DNA from: Streptomyces sp. NBC_01198
Lineage (GTDB): Bacteria > Actinomycetota > Actinomycetes > Streptomycetales > Streptomycetaceae
Assembly (NCBI RefSeq): GCF_036010485.1
Contig: NZ_CP108568.1
Coordinates: 2,046,001 to 2,110,000, forward strand
Length of the DNA stretch: 64,000 nucleotides
Direction of reading: 5' to 3'
Positions within the stretch are counted from its first letter, which is position 1. Every line of letters begins with the position of its first letter. Positions 6,928 through 15,557 of this stretch are shown here, in pieces. A program made the position numbers and the translations under genes. Under the pieces are notes generated by a model. The model was not told the origin of the DNA. It did not search any database and saw only the letters and a program-made list of their open reading frames with translations.

Positions 6928-8748
6928 CTACGACGGTCCGGCGGTCGCGGGCTGCTCCCTGGGAGGGATCCGGAGGGCGAGCAGCACGGTGTCGTCGTCG
7001 GCGTGCGCGCAGGCGACCTGGTCGGCCAGGCGTTCCAGCAGGTCGGGCAATGGTGCGGTGGCGCCGGCGGCCAGCAGGGCCGCGGCATGGTCGATGGCGC
7101 TGTCCAGGTCGCTGCCCGGGCGCTCGATCAGGCCGTCGGTGTACAGCAGCAGCGTGGATCCCGGTTCCAGCACGACCTGGCTGTCGTGGCGTTCGGTGGC
7201 GGGCAGGCCGTGGTGCAGCAGCGGGCCGTGGTCCGTCAGGTGCGAGACATGGCGGTCGGGGTGCAGCAGCAGGGGCGGAGGGTGGCCGGCGTTGGTCCAG
7301 GTCATGGTCCACTGGTCGTTCTCGTGGTGGATGTGCGCGTGGATCAGGGTGCCGGAGGCGGGAAGGGGCAGGACGCGGCAGGCGTACTCCAGCGCGGCCA
7401 GCGCGGAGGCGGGGCCTTCACCGTTCTTGATCAGCACCGACTGGCGCAGCATGCTGCGCACCTGCCCCATCAGGGCGGCGGCCCGGATGTCATGGCCGGT
7501 GATGTCGCCGACAGTGACGGCGACACCGGGGTCGCGGTCGCCGTGCGGATGGGGAAGCGGGAAGGCGTCGTACCAGTCGCCGCCGACCATGTCGTCGGCG
7601 CTCGCGGGCCGGTAGAGCGCGGCGATGTCCATGCCGGGCAGGGTGGGCAGGTCGGTGAGCATGGCCTGCTGGAGCTGGTGGGCCACGTGGATGCGGTCGT
7701 CGAGGAAGACCGCGCGTTCCACCGCCTGGGCGGTGTAGCCGGCGATCGTGGTGAGCACGGCCGCCTCGTCCAGGGTCACCTCGTGGGAGGAGTCCCAGCC
7801 GAGCCCCAGGACCCCCACGGGGCCGCGCGACGCGACCATGGGGAGGCAGACCGCGGAGCTGATGCCGAGGGAGTCGAAGGCCGCGACCGCCTCGGGCCCG
7901 TGGTTCCGTACGACGTCGGCGCGGTCGGCGACGGTGACCATGCGGCGTTCGCGCAGCGCCCGCGCGGCGGCGAAGTCGGCGCCGCGGTCCATGCGCTCCA
8001 CGGACTCGCCCGGGTGCACACTGTCGGGATCGGGCAGCCGGCGCAGCTCGCGGCCGTTGAGCAGCAGCAGGCTCACGTACGAGGGCTTGAGGTCGGCGCT
8101 GAGCAGGTCCCGCACCCGGGCGTTCACCTCCTGAACGCTGGCGGCGCCCGTGAGCTCCTCGGCCGCGCGCAGCAGCAGCTCGGCGCTGTTCAGGTCCTGG
8201 CGCACCTGGTGCGTCAGGACCTGGGCGCGGTTCCGGGCGCCGGTGGCCCGCAGCGAGGTCACGCGCAGCCGCAGTTCGGCCGAGCACGCTGCGGCCAGGT
8301 CGGCCAGGTCGCCCAGTTGGGATTCTGTCCAGCGGCGCGCGGTGGCATCGACCGCGCACAGCGCCCCCAGCGGCCTGCCCATGGCGTCCTTCAGCGGCTC
8401 ACCCGCGTAGGACACCACCTCGGCCGCGCCGGGGTCGTCGCCGCCTTCCCTGTTCGGATCGCCGGCGCGCACGTCTTCCAGGACCACCGGGGCGCCCGAC
8501 GTCACCACTCGCCGGCTCAACTCGCGGACGAGGGCGGCCTGCTTGCCGTCGGCCGCGAAATGGGCGGCGGGCCCGACGACGCAGGGGAAGACCAGGCTGT
8601 CGCCCTCCACCAGCGCGACCAGAGCGCTGGGCACACCGACGAAGCGGGCGGTCAGCCGCGCGAAGCGCCTCATCCCGGCGTCCGGAGCCGCCGGCAGGCT
8701 CATATCCGACAAAAGACCGGGTGCCATCGCACCGCTCATGTCGTCCAT
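6928..8748 (-). CDS. GAF-domain SpoIIE-type serine phosphatase (PP2C family)
   Basis: A protein of about 606 residues. I chose ATG 8748 because GGGTGGGGAG precedes it; ATG 8775 in the same frame is possible. Two GAF-like sensor domains come first: LARFVGVPSALVALVEGD in the first, ending LGALCAVD; SLGISSAVCLPMVASRGPVG in the second. The C-terminal SpoIIE phosphatase domain has the metal-binding motifs GGDWYDAFPL, VTVGDITGHDIRAAALMGQ and TLLLYTDGLIERPG. Such enzymes dephosphorylate anti-anti-sigma proteins and so control stress sigma factors. A substrate gene is not adjacent. Confidence 0.9.
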   Translation of the reverse strand: MDDMSGAMAPGLLSDMSLPAAPDAGMRRFARLTARFVGVPSALVALVEGDSLVFPCVVGPAAHFAADGKQAALVRELSRRVVTSGAPVVLEDVRAGDPNREGGDDPGAAEVVSYAGEPLKDAMGRPLGALCAVDATARRWTESQLGDLADLAAACSAELRLRVTSLRATGARNRAQVLTHQVRQDLNSAELLLRAAEELTGAASVQEVNARVRDLLSADLKPSYVSLLLLNGRELRRLPDPDSVHPGESVERMDRGADFAAARALRERRMVTVADRADVVRNHGPEAVAAFDSLGISSAVCLPMVASRGPVGVLGLGWDSSHEVTLDEAAVLTTIAGYTAQAVERAVFLDDRIHVAHQLQQAMLTDLPTLPGMDIAALYRPASADDMVGGDWYDAFPLPHPHGDRDPGVAVTVGDITGHDIRAAALMGQVRSMLRQSVLIKNGEGPASALAALEYACRVLPLPASGTLIHAHIHHENDQWTMTWTNAGHPPPLLLHPDRHVSHLTDHGPLLHHGLPATERHDSQVVLEPGSTLLLYTDGLIERPGSDLDSAIDHAAALLAAGATAPLPDLLERLADQVACAHADDDTVLLALRIPPREQPATAGPS

Positions 8749-8940
8749 GCCCACGTGACTCCCCACCCTTCCCATCCATGGCCCCAGAGGGCGCCGGTCC
8801 TCGCCCCCCCGCTTACCCCGTCGTCGGCCAACGATCGGGGTCAGGTGCGCGAAGGTTGCGAGGAAGCCGCCTGGACAGGCTTGGTGGGGAGGGCGGCCCG
8901 CGGGGTGCAGGACAACGGCGCGGGCGGGGTCGGGGGCCGG

Positions 8941-11100
8941 CTACCCGGCCAGGGCGAGGACGAGCGGGAGCACCTGGTCAGCCCCGGTCCGCCGCAGGAG
9001 CCGAGCCGCCACGGCCAAAGTCCAGCCCGAATCGGTGTAGTCGTCGACGAGCAGGACCGGGCCCGGGGTGGCCGCCAGGGCGGCGGCGACTTCGTCCGGC
9101 ACGGCGAAGGAGTCCGCCAGCGCCCGCAGCCGCTGGGCGGAGTTGCTGCGGTGCGCCCCGTACTCGCCGGCCCGCGGGGTATATGCCAGGGTGCCGAGCA
9201 GCGGGAGCCTGCCGACCCTGGCCAAGCCCTGGGCCAGGGACGCCACCAACTGGGGGCGCGTACGGGAGGGCATGGCGACGATCCCCACCGGCCGGGCCAT
9301 CGCCTCGGAGTCGCCACTGGCCCAGCCGCCCGGGGATCGGGCCCAGTCGGCCACCACGGTCACCACGGCGGCCAGCACGTCGTCCGGCATCGGCCCGTCC
9401 GCGGCCTGCGCCGACAGTAGCGGGCGCAGTCGGTTGCCCCAGCCGATATCCGACAACCGGCCCAGTCCGCGCCCGGTGACCGCCTGCTGGCCGGCGGGGA
9501 TCCGCCCCTTGAGGTCCATCCCGACCGCGGCGAGCCCCGTCGGCCACATCTTGCGTGCCTCGACCTCGACCCCCGGGCGGTCCAGCTCGCCGGCCGCCGC
9601 GGTCAGGGCGCCGGGCGCGACGGCGGGATCGAACCAGGCCCCGGCGCAGTTGTCGCAGCGGCCGCACGGGACGGCCTTCTCGTCGTCGAGCTGGCGCTGC
9701 AGGAACTCCATCCGGCACCCGGTGGTCGCCACGTAGTCCCGCATGGCCTGCTGCTCGGCCTCCCGCTGCCGGGCCACCCAGGCATACCGCTGCGCGTCGT
9801 ACGCCCACGGCTGCCCCGTCGCCGCCCAGCCCCCTTTGACGCGCTTGACCGCGCCGTCCACGTCCAGGACCTTCAGCATCGTCTCCAGGCGGGAGCGGCG
9901 GAGGTCCACCAACGGCTCCAGCGCCGGCAGCGACAGCGGGCGGCCCGCCTCCTGCAGCACCGCGAGGGTGCGCCGGACCTGCTCCTCCGGCGGGAAGCCC
10001 ACCGAGGCGAAATACGACCAGATCGCCTCGTCCTCGCGCCCCGGCAGCAGCAGCACATCCGCGTGGTCCACCCCGCGCCCGGCACGGCCCACCTGCTGGT
10101 AGTAGGCGATCGGCGACGACGGGGATCCCATGTGGACGACGAACCCCAGGTCCGGCTTGTCGAAGCCCATCCCCAGCGCCGAGGTCGCCACCAGCGCCTT
10201 CACCCGGTTGGCCAGCAGATCCTCCTCCGCCTGCAGCCGCTCGGCGTTCTCCGTCTTGCCGGTGTACGAGGCCACCGCGTATCCGCGCTGCCGCAAGAAC
10301 GCCGCGACCTCCTCCGCGGCCGCCACCGTCAGCGTGTAGATGATCCCCGAACCCGGCAGGTCCCCCAGCCGCTCCCCCAGCCAGGCCAGCCGATGTGCCG
10401 CGTCAGGCAGCACCAGGACGCCCAGGCGCAGGCTTTCCCTGTTCAGCGGCCCCCGCAGCACCAGGGCGTCCCCGCCGCCCGTGCCCAGCTGCTCGGCCAC
10501 GTCGGCGGTCACCCGCGCGTTCGCGGTCGCCGTGGTGGCCAGCACCGGCACACCCGCGGGCAGCTCCGCGAGCATCGTGCGCAGCCGGCGGTAGTCGGGC
10601 CGGAAGTCGTGGCCCCAGTCCGAGATGCAGTGCGCCTCGTCGACCACCAGCAGACCGGTAGTCGCCGCGAGCCTGGGCAGCACCTGGTCCCGGAAGTCCA
10701 CGGAGTTGAGGCGTTCCGGGCTCACCAGCAGCACGTCGGTCTCGCCGCGTTCGACCTCCCCGTAGATCGTCTCCCACTCCTCCGGGTTGGCCGAGTTGAT
10801 GGTCCGCGCCTGGATGCCGGCCCGCGCCGCCGCCTCGACCTGGTTGCGCATCAGCGCAAGCAGGGGCGAGATGATCACCGTCGGGCCGGCGCCACGCCGC
10901 CGCAGCAGGGCGGTGGCCACGAAGTACACCGCCGACTTCCCCCACCCGGTGCGCTGCACCACCAGAGCCCGCCGGCGCTCCTCCACCAGAGCCGCCACCG
11001 CCTGCCACTGGTCCTCCCGCAGCCGGGCCGAACCGCTCGGGGCACCGACGAGCTCAGCGAGGATGGCATCGGCTTCGGCGCGCAGCTCCAGGTTGTCCAT
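8941..11100 (-). CDS. recQ: RecQ-family ATP-dependent DNA helicase with C-terminal phosphoribosyltransferase-like domain
   Basis: A 719-residue protein starting at ATG 11100 (MDNLELRAEADAIL). Helicase motifs: Q..R/Walker A VQRTGWGKSAVYF (about 49-60), DEAHCISDWGHDF (154-166), ATTATA, and in the second RecA lobe MGFDKPDLGFVVHMGSPSS and QQVGRAGR. The RecQ zinc-binding cysteines are present (CRMEFLQRQ.., CGRCDNC). Instead of an HRDC domain the last ~150 residues contain VLLVDDYTDSGWT (about 682-694), the PRPP-binding loop pattern of type I phosphoribosyltransferases (as in ComF), with a preceding GIVAMPSRTRPQLV strand. It unwinds DNA 3'-5' in recombination and repair; the role of the tail is unknown. 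Confidence 0.9.
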   Translation of the reverse strand: MDNLELRAEADAILAELVGAPSGSARLREDQWQAVAALVEERRRALVVQRTGWGKSAVYFVATALLRRRGAGPTVIISPLLALMRNQVEAAARAGIQARTINSANPEEWETIYGEVERGETDVLLVSPERLNSVDFRDQVLPRLAATTGLLVVDEAHCISDWGHDFRPDYRRLRTMLAELPAGVPVLATTATANARVTADVAEQLGTGGGDALVLRGPLNRESLRLGVLVLPDAAHRLAWLGERLGDLPGSGIIYTLTVAAAEEVAAFLRQRGYAVASYTGKTENAERLQAEEDLLANRVKALVATSALGMGFDKPDLGFVVHMGSPSSPIAYYQQVGRAGRGVDHADVLLLPGREDEAIWSYFASVGFPPEEQVRRTLAVLQEAGRPLSLPALEPLVDLRRSRLETMLKVLDVDGAVKRVKGGWAATGQPWAYDAQRYAWVARQREAEQQAMRDYVATTGCRMEFLQRQLDDEKAVPCGRCDNCAGAWFDPAVAPGALTAAAGELDRPGVEVEARKMWPTGLAAVGMDLKGRIPAGQQAVTGRGLGRLSDIGWGNRLRPLLSAQAADGPMPDDVLAAVVTVVADWARSPGGWASGDSEAMARPVGIVAMPSRTRPQLVASLAQGLARVGRLPLLGTLAYTPRAGEYGAHRSNSAQRLRALADSFAVPDEVAAALAATPGPVLLVDDYTDSGWTLAVAARLLRRTGADQVLPLVLALAG

Positions 11101-11682
11101 GCCCCCATGCAACCCGATGGCACGGACAATCGGCGAATCCGTCACCTCACCGAGCGTGACCATCCGGATGCGGTCGGCCCGCCGGCCTTGCTGCGGCCCG
11201 AAGGCGGACGGCCGCACGGCATGGCCGCTGATCCCCCATGTCGGCGCGGCGAGCAGTACGCCGGGCGCGCGGCACCCTCGCGCGGCGACCGTATCCAGCG
11301 CCTACGGGCACTGCACGCAGCGTTCACCCTGCCGCCGGGTTGGGTTGAAGCCGTGAAGGCGGCGTCCGGTCACGGGCTGGTCGCCGATGAATTCTCGGAG
11401 ACCGGCCGGGCACCGGCGGCCGTCGCCCGCGGGCCCCCCGAGCCGCCGCCCGGGCGGCGTTCCCGCTGGTCGTGGCGGTTCACGGGTGCGGGGCCGAAGG
11501 ACGGCGCGGGGGCCGGGATCTATCCGACGGACGTGACCATTCCGGTCGCGAGCGCCAATTGCCCGTTGCCGCAGGGCAATACGCGGGGAAGAATTGGAGA
11601 CGGATCCCCGATCGGCTCTCCGAGCCTTCTGACCGGCGCACGCCCGCGGCCGGTCCACGGGTGTATCCGCGAAGGGAGGACC
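11101..11682. other. 582-bp intergenic region between recQ and the next gene
   Basis: No convincing gene on either strand. It contains a CG-only palindrome at 11444-11459 and a 7-bp inverted repeat (ATTGCCC, nine bases, GGGCAAT) at 11558-11580. The second lies about 100 bp upstream of the GTG start at 11683 and may be an operator or part of a promoter. An open frame through the region on the plus strand has no recognisable protein features. Confidence 0.4.
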
Positions 11683-12273
11683 GTGACCATCGGCTTCGTT
11701 CCGGGGACGTCCTCCGCCATCGCCTCCACCGCGACACGCACGCTGGAGCCGGCCGAATGGGCGGACGTCGGCGTCCCGCTGCTCGCGAGTCCGCGCGACG
11801 TGGTCAAGGACCTGCACGCCCGCCACCTGCCGGCGCCGTCCACCGTGGTGGTCGCGGTCTACGACCCGGACGGGCGGATCAGGGCCAGTGCGTCGTTCAC
11901 CGGCCGCAGCGGCGTGGTGGACGGCTGGGAGCGGCGCAACGCGCTGCTGTCCCACCTGCGCCGGGTCATCCCGCACGACCTGCGCCTGCGCAAGCCCGTA
12001 CGCACCGCGGTGCTGATGGTCTGCCGCGACGGTGCGCCGGGGTGGACCCCGGAGGACGGCGCCTGGATGTGGGGGCTGCGCGACGCCTGCACCCTGCACG
12101 GGCTGCGCTGCGGCTCGTACGTGACGCTCACCGGCGACGGCTGGCACGTCATCGGCGAGAACCGCGCCGGGCGTACGCCGAACGCCGCCTCGTGGTCGCG
12201 CGCCGGGACCGACCCGCCGCCCGCGGTCGCCAACGGCACACCGCAGACGCTGCGTCGGGCGTCCTTGCACTGA
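11683..12273 (+). CDS. Conserved-looking hypothetical protein
   Basis: A 196-residue protein; GTG 11683 is preceded by GGGAGGA with ideal spacing. The composition is that of a compact globular protein: STVVVAVYDPDGRIRASASF (central beta-strands), WERRNALLSHLRRVIPHDLR, RTAVLMVCRDGAPGWTPED, then a helix WMWGLRDACTLHGLRCG and a terminal strand SYVTLTGDGWHVIGE. The helix-then-strand arrangement at the end faintly recalls RadC/JAB-type folds, but no metal-binding His pair is visible, so I assign no function. No signal peptide or membrane helix. It is convergent with the next gene and separated from it by a terminator. Confidence 0.75.
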   Translation: MTIGFVPGTSSAIASTATRTLEPAEWADVGVPLLASPRDVVKDLHARHLPAPSTVVVAVYDPDGRIRASASFTGRSGVVDGWERRNALLSHLRRVIPHDLRLRKPVRTAVLMVCRDGAPGWTPEDGAWMWGLRDACTLHGLRCGSYVTLTGDGWHVIGENRAGRTPNAASWSRAGTDPPPAVANGTPQTLRRASLH

Positions 12274-12279
12274 GCGGCA

Positions 12280-12301
12280 CCGGGCGGGACGCCCCGCCCG
12301 G
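12280..12301. terminator. Bidirectional hairpin between convergent genes
   Basis: CCGGGCGGG, loop ACGC, CCCGCCCGG: a perfect 9-bp stem exactly in the 34-bp gap between two convergent stop codons. Confidence 0.7.
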
Positions 12302-12307
12302 AAGCGC

Positions 12308-13015
12308 TCAGGCGCTGGCGCCGAGCGCGTTGTTGATACGGGCCGGGTCGCCGCACACGATCAGCAGGAGCCCCGCACGGGCCAGCGCGGTGGCCAGCTC
12401 GCGCGGCAGCGTGTCGTCGCTGCCGCCGTTGAGCGCCACGATCACGACGGGGCGGCCCGTGGCGCGCGGAGCGGCGATGTCGGCGAAGAAGACGTCGTCG
12501 GCCGCGTCGTGCTGAGCCCAGTACGACGTTTCGCCGAAGCTCAGTTCGTGGCTAGCCCACGGGTGCTGCTCGCCGGAGGTGAGCACCAGGATCTCGCCGG
12601 GGGCGCGTCCGGTGTCCAGCAGCAGGTCGACGGCCTCCTCGGCCGCGTCGAGCGCACCGTCGACCGGGGCGGGGATCAGCTGGATCTGCGCCGTTCCCGT
12701 GCTGGAGGTTGCCGCACTGTGCGTTTCCGTGGTGGACGTCTCCGCAGTGGGCATGGTGGACGGACGCTGACCGGGCACCGGCACGGGCTGGTTCGCAGCC
12801 GCGGATCCGGGCGCGCTGTTCGAGTGGCCGGTTCCGGCGCGGCCGGGGGCCGAGCCGACGGCGGCGACTGCCCTCGGCGGCGCCGGCCGGGGCGCGGCGG
12901 GCCGGGGCGGCCCTGGGACAGGACGGGGGGTCGACGCACTCCGGCCGCTGGTCGGAGCAGTGCGGGGACCCGGGACGCTCTCGTGAATCTGAGGCTCCTC
13001 GGGGGTGAGAGGCAT
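12308..13015 (-). CDS. Hypothetical protein with low-complexity N-terminus and a helicase-C-domain-like C-terminus
   Basis: A 235-residue protein, upstream neighbour rnhB on the same strand (54-bp gap). The first ~115 residues are Pro/Ala/Ser/Thr-rich and probably disordered. The last ~120 look folded: AAEEAVDLLLDTGRAPGEIL, VLTSGEQHPWASHELSFGET, VFFADIAAPRATGRPVVIVA, then LPRELATALARAGLLLIVCG-DP. The pattern 'ILVLTSGEQHPW ... VVIVALNGG ... ALARAGLLLIVCGDP' resembles the C-terminal region of superfamily I (UvrD-like) helicases, but there is no Walker A motif anywhere. I read it as a detached accessory domain; this is inference. Confidence 0.75.
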   Translation of the reverse strand: MPLTPEEPQIHESVPGPRTAPTSGRSASTPRPVPGPPRPAAPRPAPPRAVAAVGSAPGRAGTGHSNSAPGSAAANQPVPVPGQRPSTMPTAETSTTETHSAATSSTGTAQIQLIPAPVDGALDAAEEAVDLLLDTGRAPGEILVLTSGEQHPWASHELSFGETSYWAQHDAADDVFFADIAAPRATGRPVVIVALNGGSDDTLPRELATALARAGLLLIVCGDPARINNALGASA

Positions 13016-13069
13016 GAGCTGATGTCTATCAAATGCGCACCGGATGCGCAGCGGTGGGTGGGTGCTGGA

Positions 13070-13762
13070 TCAGAAATCGAAACCGAGTTGTTCCCCTGAG
13101 TCGTCCAGGACGCGGACCTTCTTCAAGTGCTGCCAGCGCGGCATCGAGTCCAGGTACGACCACGACATCCGGTGCAGCGGCGTCGGCCCGAGGTCCTCAA
13201 GTGCCGAGCGGTGCACGGGCGAGGGATAGCCGGCGTTGTCGTCGAAGGCGAAGGGGAGGTAGTCCGCGCCGAGTTCGGCCATGTGGCCGTCACGCTGGAC
13301 CTTGGCGATGACGGAGGCGGCGGCGACCGACACGCACGACTGGTCGCCCTTGATCACCGTCTTGACCTGCCACGGACCGCCGCCGGCAAGGTAGTTGTGC
13401 TTCCCGTCGAGTATGACCGCGTCGGGGGGCTCCGGCAGGCCGTCGAGGGCGCGCAGCGCCGCGAGCCGCAGGGCCGCCGTCATGCCCAGTGTGTCGATCT
13501 CCTCCGGCGAGGCGTGGCCCAGCGCGAAGGACGTGACCCAGCCGGTGAGCACGGCTGCCAGCCGGGTGCGCCGCTTGGGGGTGATCAGCTTGGAGTCGGT
13601 CAGACCGTCCGGCGGGCGGCGCAGACCCGTGACGGCGGCGCAGACGGTGACCGGACCGGCCCAGGCGCCACGCCCCACCTCGTCGATGCCTGCGACGGTC
13701 TTCACGCCGAGCGTGGCACGCAGGGAACGCTCGACGGTGTGAGTGGGTGGTGGATACGCCAT
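13070..13762 (-). CDS. rnhB: Ribonuclease HII
   Basis: A 230-residue protein. It removes ribonucleotides from RNA-DNA hybrids in the cytoplasm. It has the type 2 RNase H signature [15 protein letters not shown] with catalytic Asp27 and Glu28. Further active-site acidic residues lie in [11 protein letters not shown] and in [20 protein letters not shown], and [12 protein letters not shown] sits near the C-terminus. Length and motif order are normal. The ATG is complementary to 13760-13762. Probably transcribed together with the downstream hypothetical gene. Confidence 0.96.
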   Translation of the reverse strand: MAYPPPTHTVERSLRATLGVKTVAGIDEVGRGAWAGPVTVCAAVTGLRRPPDGLTDSKLITPKRRTRLAAVLTGWVTSFALGHASPEEIDTLGMTAALRLAALRALDGLPEPPDAVILDGKHNYLAGGGPWQVKTVIKGDQSCVSVAAASVIAKVQRDGHMAELGADYLPFAFDDNAGYPSPVHRSALEDLGPTPLHRMSWSYLDSMPRWQHLKKVRVLDDSGEQLGFDF

Positions 13763-13810
13763 GGCGGAATCCAGCCTACTCGCCGCCCTGCCGCCACTTC
13801 CATGGGGGCT

Positions 13811-14716
13811 TCAGGACGTCACGGCCCAGTCCGGCAGCGCTTCGGTCCGCTCGGTCCATGCCGCCGGCGGTTCGCCGCCCGGTCGTGCCGCGACGATGCC
13901 GCCGACGATCGCGCAGGTCGTGTCGATGTCGCCGCCCGCCTTCGCGGTGGTCCAGAACGCCCGTTCGTAGTCGCCGAGGTGGCGTGCCGCCGACCACAGG
14001 GCGAACGGCACGGTGTCATGTGCGCTCGTACGCCGGCCGCAGCCGAGCACCGCTGCCACGGTGGCGACGTCGCCGTAGTCGAGCATGTCCCTGGCCCGCC
14101 GGATCCCGGCCTGGACGGCGCTGCGCGGCACGACGTCGAGGACCGCGCCCAGCAGGTCGGAGGGGTCCCGCGGGGCGGCGGGGTCGGCGGCGAGCGCCGC
14201 CGCGGCGGCCACCGCTATCGCTCCGGCGACCGCCTCGCGGTGCTGGTGCGTGGTGTAGGCCGAGATCTCCGCCTGGTGAGCGGCCTGGACAAGGTCGCCC
14301 GCATACCAGGCGCCGAGTGGTGCCACCCGCATCGCGGCGCCGTTGCCCCACGAGCCCTGCCCGTTGAAGAGCCCCGCGGCGAGTTCCCGCCAGTCGGCGC
14401 CTTCCTGGCGGATCAGCCGCAGCATGCGGTTGACGGCGGGGCCGTAGCCCCGGTCGAAGTCGTGGTGCTCGGCGAAGGACAGCGCGAGGGCGTCCTGGTC
14501 GATACGCCGGTGGCCCGCGAGCACCGCGACGACGGAGCAGGCCATTTCGGTGTCGTCGGTCCATTGCCAGGTGCCTGGCGGCAGTTCGCCGTTCTGCAGT
14601 GCCGAGTAGTGGGCAGGGACGAAGAACTGCGAGCCGAGGGCGTCCCCTACGGCAAGGCCGCGGAGGCTGGTGATGGCGCGGGAGACACGCGCGGAATCGG
14701 TGGTGTGAGCCGTCAT
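13811..14716 (-). CDS. ADP-ribosylglycohydrolase family protein
   Basis: A 301-residue protein from ATG 14716. Motifs: GLAVGDALGSQFFVP near the N-terminus, WTDDTEMACSVVAVL (metal-ligand Asp-Asp/Thr), GNGAAMRVAPLGAWY in the middle and GGDIDTTCAIVGGIVAA near the end. The first and last Asp clusters bind the two divalent metal ions of the family (DraG/ARH type), which hydrolyse ADP-ribosyl bonds on proteins, nucleic acids or small molecules. The target is unknown. No DraT-like transferase is nearby. Confidence 0.93.
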   Translation of the reverse strand: MTAHTTDSARVSRAITSLRGLAVGDALGSQFFVPAHYSALQNGELPPGTWQWTDDTEMACSVVAVLAGHRRIDQDALALSFAEHHDFDRGYGPAVNRMLRLIRQEGADWRELAAGLFNGQGSWGNGAAMRVAPLGAWYAGDLVQAAHQAEISAYTTHQHREAVAGAIAVAAAAALAADPAAPRDPSDLLGAVLDVVPRSAVQAGIRRARDMLDYGDVATVAAVLGCGRRTSAHDTVPFALWSAARHLGDYERAFWTTAKAGGDIDTTCAIVGGIVAARPGGEPPAAWTERTEALPDWAVTS

Positions 14717-14772
14717 GACGTCGGAAACTCTGACATCGTGCCTGTTCCGGGTCAATCTCCTTGTGCCGAAAC

Positions 14773-15435
14773 TCACCCGTCGCCGCCACCGGGCGGCCCC
14801 GGGGTGCGCCACCGGTCGAACGGCCGGTCCAGGACATAGCGGCCCGACGGCTGGAGCAGCAGAGCGCGGGTCTCGGCGTTCTCCGGGTTGGACAGGGCCT
14901 CGAACTCCTCGACCGTCCAGTGGAACCAGCGCATGCAGAACAGCCGCATGGTGATCCCGTGGGTGACGATCAGGACGTTGGACGGGAAGTCCTCCTGGTC
15001 GAAGGCGCGGTAGAGGGTTTCCAGAAACGCCCCGACCCGGTCGTAGACGTCCGCGCCGCTCTCCCCCATCGCGAAGCGGTAGAAGAAGTGGCCGTACGCG
15101 TCACGTGCCTTGCGCTGGCGCTGGATGTCCTCGACGTCCTGCCAGTTGCCCCAGTCCTGCTCCCGGAGCCGTGGTTCCTCCTTGGCCCGGGTCAGCCGCG
15201 GATCCAGGCCCAGCGCCCGGTAGGTGTTCCAGGTGCGCCGGTAGGGCGACACGAACGCCTGCACCCGCTCGTCGCCGAACAGCTCGCGCAGGCCCTCACC
15301 GGCCCGGGTGGCCTGGCGCTTGCCGGTGGCGGTGAGCTCCAGGGCGTGGTCAGGCACCCGCTCGTAAATGGTGTCGTCCCTGTTGCCCTGGGACTCGCCG
15401 TGCCGGATGAGCACGATGCGGCGAGGACGTCCCAT
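14773..15435 (-). CDS. Histidine phosphatase family protein (phosphoglycerate-mutase-like)
   Basis: A 220-residue protein from ATG 15435. The catalytic RHG motif is in IVLIRHGESQGNRDD (about 7-21), with a second arginine in FVSPYRRTWNTYRA, the Glu of LREQDWGNW, and the C-terminal catalytic His in VLIVTHGITMRLF. This is a complete histidine-phosphatase active site. Substrate (sugar phosphate, nucleotide or other) cannot be predicted. Runs in the same direction as the ADP-ribosylglycohydrolase gene with a 56-bp gap. Confidence 0.92.
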   Translation of the reverse strand: MGRPRRIVLIRHGESQGNRDDTIYERVPDHALELTATGKRQATRAGEGLRELFGDERVQAFVSPYRRTWNTYRALGLDPRLTRAKEEPRLREQDWGNWQDVEDIQRQRKARDAYGHFFYRFAMGESGADVYDRVGAFLETLYRAFDQEDFPSNVLIVTHGITMRLFCMRWFHWTVEEFEALSNPENAETRALLLQPSGRYVLDRPFDRWRTPGPPGGGDG

Positions 15436-15557
15436 GGTGATCAGCCTATGGTGCGACCGGGCCGGCAGCGCGCCGGAACCGCCGGGCACCTCGCACATCG
15501 TGCCGCCGGCCGGGGCAGCGCACCGGGTCGGCCTGCGTGCCGGCGCCTGCGCACGGC

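Noticed and set aside
11444..11459. CGCCGCCCGGGCGGCG palindrome as terminator
   Set aside because: No loop, not next to a gene end, and short GC palindromes are frequent by chance at this base composition.
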